Below are positions 12,097 to 26,228 of a stretch of 64,000 bases of DNA, one piece after another. The notes beneath the pieces were generated by a model. The model was not told where the DNA came from, searched no databases, and saw only the letters and a program-made list of their open reading frames with translations. The position numbers and the translations under genes are program-made. Within the stretch, counting starts at the first letter, position 1, and every line of letters starts with the position of its first letter. Origin of the DNA: Torymus aiolomorphi (taxonomy: Eukaryota; Arthropoda; Insecta; Hymenoptera; Torymidae); contig CM070875.1 in assembly GCA_036365515.1 (NCBI GenBank), positions 7,406,501-7,470,500 of the forward strand, given 5' to 3'.

Positions 12097-14099
12097 CCGC
12101 TGCCAATTCATTGGCAAGATGCTTCCTCAAACTAATTTATCGATTCCATTTTTGAAATTTTAAAAACAAAAGTAAATTTTTCAGAACAAAACTTTATTAA
12201 AAAATAAAACTGTTTTTTTGTGGATCTTTGTTGTTTATTAAACAATTTTACTGAATATAAAAAATATCTTTTTTTCCATTTATGTATCCTATACAAACAA
12301 TTAATTATTGTTATAAAAAATTTTAAAGAAATACATTAGTTTGAGAAAGAAAAGTATGTATTGGCAATAATCTAATAAATATTTGTTTTGAAACAGGTAT
12401 TTAACTACTATCCTGCTCGACTTAGTGGTTTAAAGTTAATCCATCATTGTAACAATCATACAAATATAATAGTTATACTTCTTAACAAAACACAACGAAT
12501 CGTTTCGAAATTTAACAGAGAGGTAGTTTTTTTCACTTTTATGAAATATTTTTATGAAATTTTTACGAAATTCATATTTTGAAAGTCAATTATTATCGTT
12601 GCCCTAGTACACGTTGCCGCGGGATTCAATCTGAAATTACTTTCTCGGGGATATGCCCTAGTACACAACAATTATTTTATTTATATATGATATACAAATT
12701 AAATAGAACTATTGCATATTTGGCTCTAAAACTTTATATTTGTGTTTTGGGGCTAATTTGAAATGAGTAAAAAAATTTTGACCAACATAACCTCTTGAAA
12801 TTTTAACACAATGTTGTACACGATAAGTGTAATAAGTGGTAAAAATTTTGAGTAAATCAATTGAATATTCTTTTTAAAAATGCAAATATAAGAAATTTAT
12901 AAAAAATTTTAACCTCAAATATCTTTGGTCACAACAGTCAAATTTTTTTCGACAAAGAACTGAATCCTAAGATATAAAAAAGCTAATTCTTTGCCAAATT
13001 TCAAAACGATTCGTTGACTTTTACTCCTGATATCGTTAACGAAAGAAAACGCACTTGATTTCAAAAATAATTTTTTTCTCGGAAACAAATCAACATAACC
13101 TCTTGAAATTTTAACATAATTTTGTACTCGATAAGTGTAATAAGTGGTAAAAATTTTTAATCAATCAATCGAATATTCTTTTTAAAAATGCAAATATAAG
13201 AAATTTATAAAAAAATTTTAACCTCAAATATCGTTGGTCAAAACGGTCAGATTTTTTTGGGCAATGAACTGACTCCTTAGACATAAAAAACCTTATTCTT
13301 TGCCAAATTTCAAAACGATTCATTGACTTTTACTCCTGATATCGTTAACGAAAGAAAACGCACTTATTTTAAAAAATAATTTTTTTCTCGGAAACAAATC
13401 AACATAACCTCTTGAAATTTTAACATAATTTTGTAATCGATAAGTGTGATAAGTGGTAAAAATTTTGAATCAATCAATCGGATATTCTTTTTAAAAATGC
13501 AAATATAAGAAATTTATAAAAAAATTTTAACCTGAAATATCTTTGGTCACAACGCTCAGATTTTTTGGGCAAAGAACTGACTCCTTAGACATAAAAAAGC
13601 TAATTCTCTGCCAAATTTCAAAACGATTCATTGATTTTTACTCCTGTTATCGTAAAGGAAAGAAAACGCACATTTTTTCAAAAATAATTTTTTTCTCGGA
13701 CACAAATCAACATAACCTTTTGAAATTTTAACACAATGTATAAGTGTAATAAGTGGTAAAAATTTTGAATGGAAAAATGTAAAAGTTTTTGAGATATTAA
13801 TTAAAAAAATATAAACCATATTTTCATAATAACAAATGACAGGCTAGAGATAATTTAAATTAAAAAAAAGAAATTGTAGGTAATTTAAAGGCCTTTTAAT
13901 AAAAATTTAGTTTATTAAGAATTACTGGCTGAAACAAATTAAAAAATCAAAAAAACGAAAAATTCAAAATCGTTTTTTGGTTATAAAAAAAAAAATCGGT
14001 AAAATAAAAAAGTAGGTTATGCTCTCTCTATTCTCCTCCGAAACGAAGAGAATAAGCCTTTTCCGATGTAAATCGGTCGATCGGTTCAAAAGTTATCGC

Positions 14100-14149
<50 letters not shown>

Positions 14150-14215
14150 ACATTTTTTTTATCCAAAAACAACGGATTTTAGTGCCAAAAGTCTTAAAAC
14201 ATGTTTTTGAACATT
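12097..14215 (+). mobile_element. HINE-like (Helentron-related) element, copy 1
   Basis: Starts CCGCTGCCAATTCATTGGCA, a short palindrome followed by GCTTCCTCAAAC. Its body contains a 308-bp tandem repeat (starts near 12,784, 13,092, 13,401 and 13,709) and a CA tract at 14,103-14,149. Homologous to 30,432-34,042. A 5' palindrome, a 5' GCTTCCTC inverted relative to the 3' stem, internal tandem repeats and a microsatellite before the 3' end are features of Helentron-associated elements. This copy lacks a clear 3' stem-loop and is probably truncated. No coding capacity. Confidence 0.55.
12784..13740. repeat. 308-bp tandem repeat, about 3.1 copies
   Basis: The word AACATAACCTCTTGAAATTT recurs at about 12,784, 13,092 and 13,401, with the one-base variant AACATAACCTTTTGAAATTT at 13,709 (spacings 308, 309, 308). 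Two units of the same repeat occur near 30,990 and 31,300 in the related element. Confidence 0.85.
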
Positions 14216-15056
14216 TTTTGTTTCAAAAATTTTTTTACCATTCCTTGATAAAGTAGTGTAGAAAAGTGTATGTTATATACAAATTATATTCTCGCACTAT
14301 GGATCTAAATCTATTGTTGCTTGATAAGTGCCTTAGAGACGAGAGAAATGAGTTCCACAGGCCCTTACTATATGAGTAAAAATATGGACGGCACGTTTCA
14401 GTACGTATATAAGAAACAGTTTGTTACTTCGGCCCTCTCCTCCGCAGATTTTTGATTTTATGTTCATTAAAGCAATCTAACAAGTAAATAGATGTGAAAA
14501 TTTTAAGATTATATATAATATTGAATATACAAAATAATCTTAAAGCTTATCTATTTTAAAGTAGTCAAGACTTTTCTGTGGGAAAGTTACAATCATTCAG
14601 CTTGGTAGTAAATAGTATTCTAAATGAGAAATTTAAATATCATTCATAATTTTTTCAGTTTTAATTAGGTATTGGTTTTGTACATCTTAGAACAATCTTG
14701 GACCAAAAAAAAAATTAACACAGGTTTTTTCTGTAGAAACATGATTATTAAATAGTAGTTTTCGTATCAAGGGCATAAAGTACAATTTTACGTCCTAAGT
14801 GGAAATTGTTGGATATGATATATAGCAGTAGAAAAATCAAATACAGAAGGTAGATTTGGTATATCGAAAAGAAATTTTTTTTACTAATTGAACTTACCGT
14901 AAACCGTAAAATTTTGGTGTATTTTCCACATACTTATTTTGGGAGTAATCATTCAGTATCTAATCGTGTGACGTTATTAGCAGGAAAAATCAAGCTTACT
15001 TTTTTTTATGTTCAACATTTTATTTTTATTATGTACAACAAGTATTTTTTATACTA
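14216..15056. other. No gene recognised
   Basis: AT-rich sequence without a convincing open frame or internal repeat partner. Confidence 0.3.
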
Positions 15057-16058
15057 ACAAGGAATGTATCTCAGATCCGGGTCATGGATCCTCACCAGCT
15101 CCCAGTATCTTTCTTCTTTTACCTAAAAATGAAAGCCTGTGCGATACTAGTCCCTAACGCTTTGAGGATTCTGAGATACAAGCCCTTGAATTATTTAAAA
15201 ATTGAGTGGTATTTTCCACTAAAATTACAGTTTTGGCGGGTGAACCTTCCTCTAATACCTATAAACAAGCATGCAGACATGATTAGTTGTTTGATTATAG
15301 TATCACGTGGTAAAATGTCTAAAAATCTCTAATGAAAGTATCTTTAATTATTTTACATTACCTTATTTGATGACGTTAAAGCTCTTGAATTGCTTATTTG
15401 GCGATAAAACCTTGCATTTATACCTGTAAATAAGCATTCAGACATTATTATCACTTAAATTATGGTTTTATATGGTAAAATATATTATAATTTTTCACAA
15501 AAATACTATTGTTAAATTTACATTACCTTGTCTAAAGTCATACAATGCCTTATTTCCAAAATATTTCTCATTTAAATTGCAATATAAGCAATTGTCACCT
15601 TGGAGGCCTTGGTCGCCTTAAAGGCATTGTATTCTTCAAACAAGGTGATGTAAATTTAACATTTTTGTGAAAAATTATAATATATTTTACCATATAAAAC
15701 CATAACTTAAGTGATAATAATGTCTACATGCTTATCTACAAGTATAAATGCAAGATTTTATAGCCAGATGAGCAATTTAAGGGCTTGTACGTCATCAAAT
15801 AAGGTAATGTAAAATAATTAAGGATACTTTCATTAGAGATTTTTATACATTTTATAGGTATTAAAGGAAGGTCCACCCGCGAAACTGTAATTTTAATTGA
15901 AAATACCATTCACTTTTTAAATAATTCAAGGGCTTGTATCTCAGAATCCTCAAAGCGTTAGGGTCTAGTATCGCACAGGCTTTCATTTTTAGGTAAAAAA
16001 AGAAAGATCCTACGAGCTGGTGAGGATCAGTGATCCGGATTTGAGATACACTCCTTGT
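15057..16058. mobile_element. 1-kb fold-back element in the 3' flank of the protease gene
   Basis: Two arms of about 490 bp are reverse complements: the left end ACAAGGAATGTATCTCAG matches the right end, read in reverse, as ACAAGGAGTGTATCTCAA. The centre is near 15,590. No coding capacity. The right end lies 19 bp past the stop codon of the trypsin-like gene, so any normal-length 3' UTR of that gene must run into this palindrome. Confidence 0.8.
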
Positions 16059-16076
16059 AAGTTAGGTTTATAAATT

Positions 16077-17669
16077 TTAGAATTTGATTCCAGTTTTTTC
16101 TTCAATCCAATCATGGTATTTGTACATACTAGTGTACACTCCAGGAAATATTCTCGATCCACAATTTGTACCAGTGGAAATGATTCCATAGAGTTTACCA
16201 TGAATAACACCAGGTCCACCAGAATCACCATAGCAGGCATCAGCGTCTCCATTGCCCGCACAAAACATATTATGGGTTATGGGATGTGAGCTGTAAGCTC
16301 TTTCACAATTTTCTTGATTCATTACAGGTACGTATGCAGCCATCAAAACATCAGATTTTCTCAGATGTTCCTAAAAATAGTTAATTAAATTAACTAAAGA
16401 AATTCTAGAAAAAAAGAAAACCTTTCTCTGCGAGGGGTAAGAACTTACCCCTATCCTTCCAAAACCAGAAATCCGCATCAATTCACCTTCTCTGGGAATA
16501 TCGTGTGGCTTTGCAATTTGTATAGGTTTTTGTCCATTATTAAGTTGAATAGGCTCTACAAGCTGGATGAAAAATATAATTAAAATATTCATGTTAGTCA
16601 CAAGTTCTTAGTTCTTAATCAAAAATATTGGTACTCAAATTCATTTAACAAGTCTCGAAGTTATATAAAACTATTATTACACACATTGAAATACTAACAT
16701 TGTCATGAAAAGTGATATTATATCTATACTAAATCTATACTAAATCCTTTCTAAGTAATTCACAGGTAAAATAAACAGATTAAATTACCTTGATTAAAGC
16801 AATGTCGTTGTTTTTGCTGTCGGTCTCAAAATCCGCATGCATTATAATTTGCTCAACTCTGTGTTCTTTACCGAAAGATCTTCTGTATCTACTGCCAGTT
16901 CGTACTGATATATGCGATTTATTTCTATTTTGCAATGAAAAGATTAATTTAATTTTTGTAAGAAGTTCTATTATATATAAATACTTAAAGTAATTATAAA
17001 AATTAAATGAAATCTTACTCAACACAGTGTGCAGCAGTTATAACCCAAGATTTATGTATAATAGTTGCACCGCAGACGTTATCTATTCTCATCCAAAGCA
17101 AGGTAGCCTAAAAACAAATTTAAATACTTTCATCTTGAGAGCTATGGGCTTAAAGTTTTATATTGAAATTATTATGTTGATATACAAGATATAAGGAACT
17201 TTAATCAAATTCAACATATTCTTAAATTATTTTAAAAAACTTTTAAATTTCTATAAACTGTTTTGTATGAAATTTATTCAATACATAATGCAATAAAGCA
17301 AGTACGTCTATTAATATCAATCACGGACTATTTTATTCAACAATCTATTAATAAATAAATCTATTAATAAATCTATCAAATAATCTATTAATTTTTCAGC
17401 CAGTTACATTAAAGAAATTGCTGCAAAGGAATAAATGTTACAAAATTTAATTGTTATTTATTTACCTGATATGGTAGATCTTCTATTCTAACGGGATCTC
17501 CTCCAACAATTTTTTCTTCATGTGTTCCATCGTTATCTATTAGAAATTGAAATATAGTATTTAATTGAAAAATTTATTTTAATCAACAAAAATACTATTT
17601 AAAATCTCTTTTACCTATATAGAAGCCGCTCGCGAAAGCGACGCACAATGAAATACACAAAACCTTCAT
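16077..17669 (-). CDS. Secreted trypsin-like serine protease, six exons, intact
   Basis: Exons 17,669-17,615, 17,536-17,466, 17,107-17,019, 16,924-16,789, 16,562-16,449 and 16,370-16,077 all have GT-AG borders and join in frame to 252 codons. The N-terminus is a signal peptide (MKVLCISLCVAFASG), followed by a short propeptide and the activation site EEK|IVGG. The triad is complete: His in VITAAHC, Asp in NNDIALIK, Ser in YGDSGGP. The residue six before the Ser is Asp (DACYGDS), predicting cleavage after Lys or Arg. Cysteines for the three standard disulfides are present, and the length is normal for a chymotrypsin-fold S1 protease without extra domains. It probably acts outside the cell, in gut, venom or haemolymph; the sequence does not say which. 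It is the only undamaged gene I can assemble here and is surrounded by mobile elements. Confidence 0.93.
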
Positions 17670-17702
17670 GACTGCAATAAGTGAAAATGAAAAAAAATCT
17701 TC

Positions 17703-17710
17703 CTTATATA
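17703..17710 (-). promoter_or_regulatory. TATA box of the protease gene
   Basis: TATATAAG stands 34-41 bp upstream of the ATG. With the usual spacing of 25-30 bp, transcription would start about 5-15 bp before the start codon, giving a very short leader, as is common for insect digestive proteases. Confidence 0.6.
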
Positions 17711-17817
17711 CACCGATCTTATCAAATGACCATTAATAGAATTATAAATTAAAAATAAAATAAACATTAGTGTTGGAGTCATCTATTTCTTTCGTGCTAT
17801 CATTAGCTTGGTTATTT

Positions 17818-19060
17818 CGTAATTGTAACGATAAATGCTGTTGAAGGCCGCGCGCCACGGTACACATATTACGACGTGCGCACGACTCGAAAGTTTCAGT
17901 AGTCTATGTATTGTTGTACAATTTTTCGTGATCGTGTTGTGCGCACGTCGTAACACATGTACCGTGGCGCGCGGTCTTCAACAGCAATTATCGTAACAAT
18001 CACGAAAAATTCTATTTAACAACAATGCATAGAGTACTAGAATTTTCCAAAAAAACTTCCTTAGGCGTTTAAGAATATAGTAGTTCGAATCAAATCGCAA
18101 AATTCGAAAATTCATTACACAACTTTGCATTTGAAAATACAGGTTTAAAGTAGCAAAAAAATTGTTTTAAAAATTGCTATTTGGTTCAATAACAATGTAT
18201 ATATCAATTTTTACTATAAAATATAATAAAAATGTTGGTATTTAAGATTTATCCCCTATATATTATAGTAATTTTTAATACATAATTTTTCTCAGTGTAA
18301 TACTCCAAAATTTATTGTGTAAAAAAATTATCTGAACAGAGTTCTAGCGAGTTAAACAGAAAATTACATTAAACTTCTTTTCGCAAAAAGAAAACAGTTT
18401 ATTGGGATTTTTAATAAAACTAATAAAGATGAAAATTTGATTTTTTCACAGGAAAATGCGCATTTCACATCTTTACATGCCTGTACTTTAAAAAACGAGG
18501 TTTGCTCAATTTTCAGATTCGGATCGTTGGAGAATACTTTTTCTGCAAAATCGCGGTATGTCTCTTTTCGTTACCAGGCCTCCAATTGAGATAAAATTTT
18601 ATGTAATGGATTAAAAACTACCTATAATTCATATATGTAAATAAAATATAGAACAGGCATTAGCTTCACTCAATGTATAATGTATACCTATAATTAATTA
18701 TGTGAATTTAATCGACAAGTTTCGGTGATATCGTACACAAGTATTTTTATATACTATTTTATATTAGTACACGACAATAGTGTAAAAGTCTTTAAAATAT
18801 AATAAAATTCTACACAAATAAAGTCTACACAGAGAATTTCGGCACACAAACTATTTATCGAGATAAATTGTGCACAGTTAAAATCTACATCAATATGATC
18901 TACACATGATGTAGATTTTAATCGTGTAAACTATCTCAGTGTAGACTATATATGTGTACATTTTTTCTTAATATTATTTGTGTAGAACTTATCAGTGCTA
19001 TACAAGTCCTGTGTAGGGGCTTTGTATAGACAATAAATGTGCTTAATATCACTAGTATCG
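17818..19060 (-). repeat. Repeat family F, copy B
   Basis: Reverse complement of copy A with an intact core. The core, 17,818-18,005, is an inverted repeat (GATAAATGCTGTTGAAGG at one side, CTTCAACAGCAATTATCG at the other). The outer terminus reads ACTAGTGATATTAAGCAC on the minus strand. Copies A and B lie in opposite orientation on either side of the fold-back element and protease gene. Confidence 0.75.
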
Positions 19061-20319
19061 GTTAAAGAACAAGATTGCGTACACACTGATCAGCCACTCA
19101 ATCCTTAAACGACTGCAGTTATGAGGTGCCTCTATGTAAATAATTAAAACACGCATTTTGTGCTATAAAAATATAAAGGGGTCACCTGCGAAAGATGTCT
19201 TACCGGACTGAGCAAGCTGAGCGTTTGCTTCGCGACAGGTGCGCGCCGCCACTTTTCGCAAACTAGAACGTCATTAATGACGCCTGATCAATACGCGAGT
19301 TGATCGGCAGTCCAATGCATACATAAACATCTTGGTACTCATTAGCGGGTCAAAAATATATGCCTTTGCTCGTTAAAAAGGATTACCTACCAGTGGCGGC
19401 GCAGATGTAGTTTTGTTCTACGGAACATTGATTTGGAACCTCGAATTCATTCTCGTTTAAAATGACTAGCAAATTTCTTTTTTATTGAAAATTTCTGAAA
19501 AAAAAGTAAAAAATATTTAAAATAATTTTTTCGTACCTTTTACAATATTTTTGTTAACTATTATAAAGTTTAATGAATGTTTGGGAAAACTTATCTTGAA
19601 CTCTCTAAACCTTGTGCCGTACATTTCTTCAAATTTATCACTTGAAAATTACTAGTTTGTATACGATTGAACGTATACGAGAATTTATATTGCCAGGGTT
19701 TGTCAGCGAGAAGAAATAAATTGAAATTTACGAGTTTTTGTACCAATCTTTCCCTAAGATGAGACTGATAGCAAGAGTAATCTGGTAGATACAAGAACCT
19801 CTAGTATTATAAACAAAGTAATGTAAAATGTAGTAAAAGCAATGTAACGTATAAGTGTAGGCAAAGCAAATAGTATTTGGCGATTAGGCCGAGTGTATAC
19901 CACAAGCCTCTATATGTACACTCGGAATGATGTTTTATGTGATGCATTGGCGCTCGCCTGGCGCTTGCCATCTAGCTGCTCGCTCGGATACTACAATCCT
20001 GAACATAGTTTAAAACGTTTTATCGTGACTTAGGAAGTTTGACATTGTCTCATTGCATAAGTTTAGCAATCTCTAACCAAACAAAACTCACGTGGCCTTA
20101 AAATAAAAATTTGCGCCTACGTGATCGTAAAACGCTATATTACACTTCGCAATATGAACAGTAAAAACAAATTTTCCAGCCCCGCTCATTGAAAAATATT
20201 TTTTGCAATGCAAGCGTAATGGTTTCTACCCTCGTGTGATCACGATGCACTCGGGGCGTAAAACTCCATTTTACGCCCATGTTACGAAAAGTGTTGTTTG
20301 ACGATTTTTAGCTTAAGTA
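19061..20319. other. Unique sequence, no gene recognised
   Basis: Moderately GC-rich patches near 19,190-19,320 and 19,920-19,990, but no supported exon. A 67-codon minus-strand frame at 19,591-19,794 has no recognisable motif. Confidence 0.3.
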
Positions 20320-20321
20320 TA

Positions 20322-21615
20322 CGAGGGTCATTTGATAAGTACCTAGCCTACAAATGAAAACACCAAAATTTTACAAAAAATAAAATTTATTTTTCAATGT
20401 AGTCTCCTTTTAGTTGAATACACTTGGTCCAGCGGTGTTCCAATTTTTTTAACCCCGTTGAAAAAAATGTTTTCTCTTGGTTTGCAAAATAGGCCTCCGT
20501 GGCGGCGATTATTTCGTTATTGGAGTGGAATCTCTTCCTGGCGAGCGAATTTTTTAGGTTCGGAAACAAAAAAAAGTCGCACGGAGCCAAATCTGGAGAA
20601 TACGGTGGATGGGGTAGCAGTTCGTAGCGTAATTCGACCAATTTAGCCGTGGCGAGTGCAGAAGTGTGAGCCGGTGCATTATCGTGGTGGAAAAGCACTT
20701 TCTTTTTAGACAAATGGGGCCGTTTTTCTTCTAACATGGCGTCAAATCGGCTCAATAGTTCGGCGTAGTACTGTCCTGTGACCGTTTTGCCCTTCTCCAG
20801 ATAGTCAATAAAAATCACACCTTGAGAATCTCAGAAAACAGTGGCCATCACCTTTCCGGCCGACGGGACCGTCTTCGCCTTCTTCGGAGCAGGTTCACCG
20901 GGTAAGGTCCACTGTTTTGACTGCTCCTTGGTCTCTGGAGTGTAGTAGTGAATCCATGTTTCGTCGACGGTCATGTAACGACGCAAAAACTCTTTTGGAT
21001 TGCGATTAAACAGCTCCAAACACTGCTCTGAACTGGTCACACGGATGCGCTTGTTGTCTGCAGTCAGCAAACGCGGCACCCACCTTGCTGACAGCTTCCT
21101 CATGCCTAAAATCTCATGTAGGATATGCCACACGCGTTCTTCTGAGATGCCTACTATCGCAGCTATCTCATGCACCTTTAATCGGCGGTCTGACAAAACG
21201 ATATCGTGTATTTTTGTCACGTTCTCCTCCGTAGTGGCTGTTTTCGGAGCACCTGGGCGTGGATCATCAAAAACCGACGTACGACCACGTTGAAACTCGT
21301 TATACCAAAATTTAACGGTCGCCATCGAAGGAGAAGCATCCCCATACACTGCATCCAAGCGTTCTTTAATTTCACTGCGCAATTTCCCTTCCAAAAACAA
21401 GAATCGAATCACCGACCGATATTGTTCTGTCTCCATTTTTTCAAAAATCAACGGACACATTTGCTTTCACACGCTCTCAAAAATAAACTACAACTCCGAT
21501 CCGGCTGAAATTTCGTCTGTAACCGTTTACAGGAAGATACTGCACTGTAGTGTATTTCTGGTGCGATAGTGGCACCATCTGGTGGTGAGGCTAGGTACTT
21601 GTCAAATGACCCTCG
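20322..21615. mobile_element. mariner element, 1.29 kb, complete ends
   Basis: Inverted ends CGAGGGTCATTTGATAAGTA (left) and the near match CGAGGGTCATTTGACAAGTA (right, read on the minus strand), with TA on both outer sides (20,320-20,321 and 21,616-21,617) as expected for mariner. One transposase gene fills the interior on the minus strand. Confidence 0.95.
20387..21460 (-). pseudogene. mariner transposase with one TGA stop
   Basis: A single frame covers about 350 codons, beginning either at the first ATG or at METEQYRS, eight codons later. The N-terminal helix-turn-helix region and the WVPRLLT linker motif are present. The catalytic residues are intact: Asp in TVDETW, Asp in FHHDNAPAH, and a third Asp in APCDFF exactly 34 residues later, the mariner D,D34D signature. 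The frame is cut by TGA at 20,831-20,833, right after MATVF, where mariners normally have Trp. No other stop or frameshift is seen, so inactivation looks recent. A SETMAR-like host fusion is unlikely, since no SET domain is adjacent. Confidence 0.93.
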
Positions 21616-21914
21616 TATGTAAGTATAAAAGTGCAACCTATAAAACCTGTTTTGCCATTTTACGTACATAACAACATGTAACTTCGCAAACAATTTCATC
21701 AGTTTATTAAATAAGTTATTACAATAGTTAATTAAATTTTGCTTCTATTCTAAATGCATGGAAGTACCCTGAAAAAAGTGGATACTGGAAGCAAGTAGAA
21801 AAATCTACTTGAAAAGTATCTACTTGGCGCAAGAAAACAAATTTTTTTTCCTTCTAGAAAAGTTCCTCTTTCCCCGAGAAGAAATCCTTTTGTTATAATA
21901 AACAATCCACTTGC

Positions 21915-22335
21915 GGGGGGGGTCCAAAGTTTAGACGATCCACTTTAGAATTGAAGTCAACTCTAGACGTGCTCCATTCCGACATAAGCTACTGCAGATT
22001 GTGCAAAATTTCGAAATTCTAAATTACGAAAACCATATTTGCGAATGTGACAATTCACCTACTGTCCAAAACATCGAATTTCATCAATACTATTTTAAAA
22101 CGAATATAACTTGTTTCTAATGATTTATTTCGAAATATCTTTATTGTATTCCTATTAAAATTCTATAAATGAAATTCGATGTTTTGGACAGTAGGTATTG
22201 TCACATTCGAAAATATGATTTTCGTAATTTAGAATTTCGAAATTTTGCACAATCTGCAGTAGCTTATGTCGGAATGGAGAACGTCTAGAGTTGACTTCAA
22301 TTCTAAAGTGGATTGTCTAAACTTTGGACCCCCCC
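21915..22335. mobile_element. MITE with G8 ends and apparent 8-bp target duplication
   Basis: Near-perfect inverted repeats of about 180 bp start GGGGGGGGTCCAAAGTTTAG. The flanks are CCACTTGC on both sides (21,907-21,914 and 22,336-22,343). An 8-bp duplication is typical of hAT elements, but the C-run makes the exact border ambiguous. No coding capacity. Confidence 0.75.
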
Positions 22336-22487
22336 CCACTTGCAAGAGTAATATTGTTTCTTTTTACGTCAAGATGAAATCTATTAATTGCAAGTAGATA
22401 ATCTTCTTACTGCAAGTGAATTATCGATTGTTCTGAATAATATTTTCATTAATTATACTATAGTATACTACTACAATGTCAGAAAAC

Positions 22488-24586
<2,099 letters not shown>

Positions 24587-24854
24587 TTAGTAAGAAAATA
24601 TTAAGTCTACATTATCAAAAATCATTTTGTACCTAATCTTGTTTTCGTTTTCACTCAAATAATTGTACATATCCAGAGCAGTTAAAATTTGCTTATCGGC
24701 TGATCTTTGTAAAGATGCGCGCCTTACTTTTCTTTTAACAGCTGCACCAATACCATCACAAGGGTTTTTTCCGTGATTCGTAGCGAAAAAATTGTATGAC
24801 TTCACTCCAATACCAAAATCATTCTTGTGTGCGCATATGTTTATAAAATGATTT

Positions 24855-25446
24855 CTGTAATTAACGTTATTATTATTAAAAACAGTAATAACTCAGTAAA
24901 TGCAAAATTATAAAATTTTCTTTAACCTTGTCATAAATTATAAATGTTAATAACAGTTAATAATTCTTTAAAATTATTTAAAACTGTTTAGAACTATTAA
25001 AACTGTTTGTAAATGTTACAAAATGTAGGATTTTGGACACATTTTTTCTAATTATAATTGTTTGTTGCAGTTCCAAACAGTTTCAAATAATTCTGAATTT
25101 TGGATTTAAGAAAAATTTCATACAAAATAAATTATTATTATTAATAATAATAATTAATAATTTTTAATAGCCATATTCTTTAGCCATTATTTATATATTC
25201 ATAATAATCAATTAATAATTAATTATATTAGTTAATACTTTTATTTTTCAGTTTTTTTAATTCTTAATAAATAATTCATCATTAGTATATTAATAATAAT
25301 TAATAAATATCGAATATTTATTAGATGATTTAATAAAGCTTATTAACTGTTAAAAACTGTTACAAACAGTTGCAAACAGTTAGTAGCATCCAAAATCCTA
25401 CATTTTTAACTTTTTTGAACAAAAATATTTTCACTAGGGAACTTAC
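24855..25446 (-). other. Intron of the DDE-like gene
   Basis: Begins GTAAGT and ends TTAATTACAG on the minus strand; the codons on both sides join as YKNK and NHFINIC. Very AT-rich with TAATAATAA tracts. Its presence shows that this is not a retrocopy. Confidence 0.7.
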
Positions 25447-26051
25447 TTATTTTTATATTGAGTGGGAGCTCCATCTGAAAAATAGTTGATGTTCATTATG
25501 TTTGGAAATTTTTCTTTGACTTTTGTAAGAACCTTTTCGAGAAACACATTGACCACATAAGCATTATGCTTATTATAATCGCTTATGATACAAAAACTGA
25601 CTACATTAATAGTATCGCTATTTCCTCTGGTATGCAAAACAAAAGGTTGTACAGTAACTTGTTCATTATTAAAATAAAAGCCTTGAGTAGAATCTTGAGA
25701 TAGGAATGCATAATTTTCCGAGAAATCCATTAACATTAAGCCTGCTTCCTCATTCAAATGTTCTTTTATTGCTAAAAAACTGTTTTTTTTATCTTCTGAA
25801 ATGTAATGATGCTTTGTTAAGTCGTATAATTCAGAACTTAAATTCTTCAAAAAACTTGTAGCTGATTCAGTCTTTGTCAATAACTTAACTTTGAACATTG
25901 AAGACAAGTCATCATTACTCTTATTATTTGACTTAACAGATTCCCAACAACTGTAAGTTATGTCTTTCTGAGTTTGTAAGAAATTATGGGTAGTGAAATA
26001 CTGATGAATATGTGCTTCTCCGGGACAGTCTGAACATTTGTGTAGCATACA

Positions 26052-26175
26052 TTTTGCTTCCTCCTAGAGGAAGCTTTGTGATAGTAAATTTTTGAGTTGT
26101 TGTAAAAACATGTTATAATTGTGTTCCGACGTGTTAGGAATCAAAATACATGGTTTTTGAAAAATGTCTGTATGG

Positions 26176-26228
<53 letters not shown>

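Noticed and set aside
16010..16261. Alternative 83-codon minus-strand frame
   Set aside because: Out-of-frame shadow of the last protease exon.
21000..21508. Plus-strand frames of 97-100 codons
   Set aside because: Antisense shadows of the mariner transposase.
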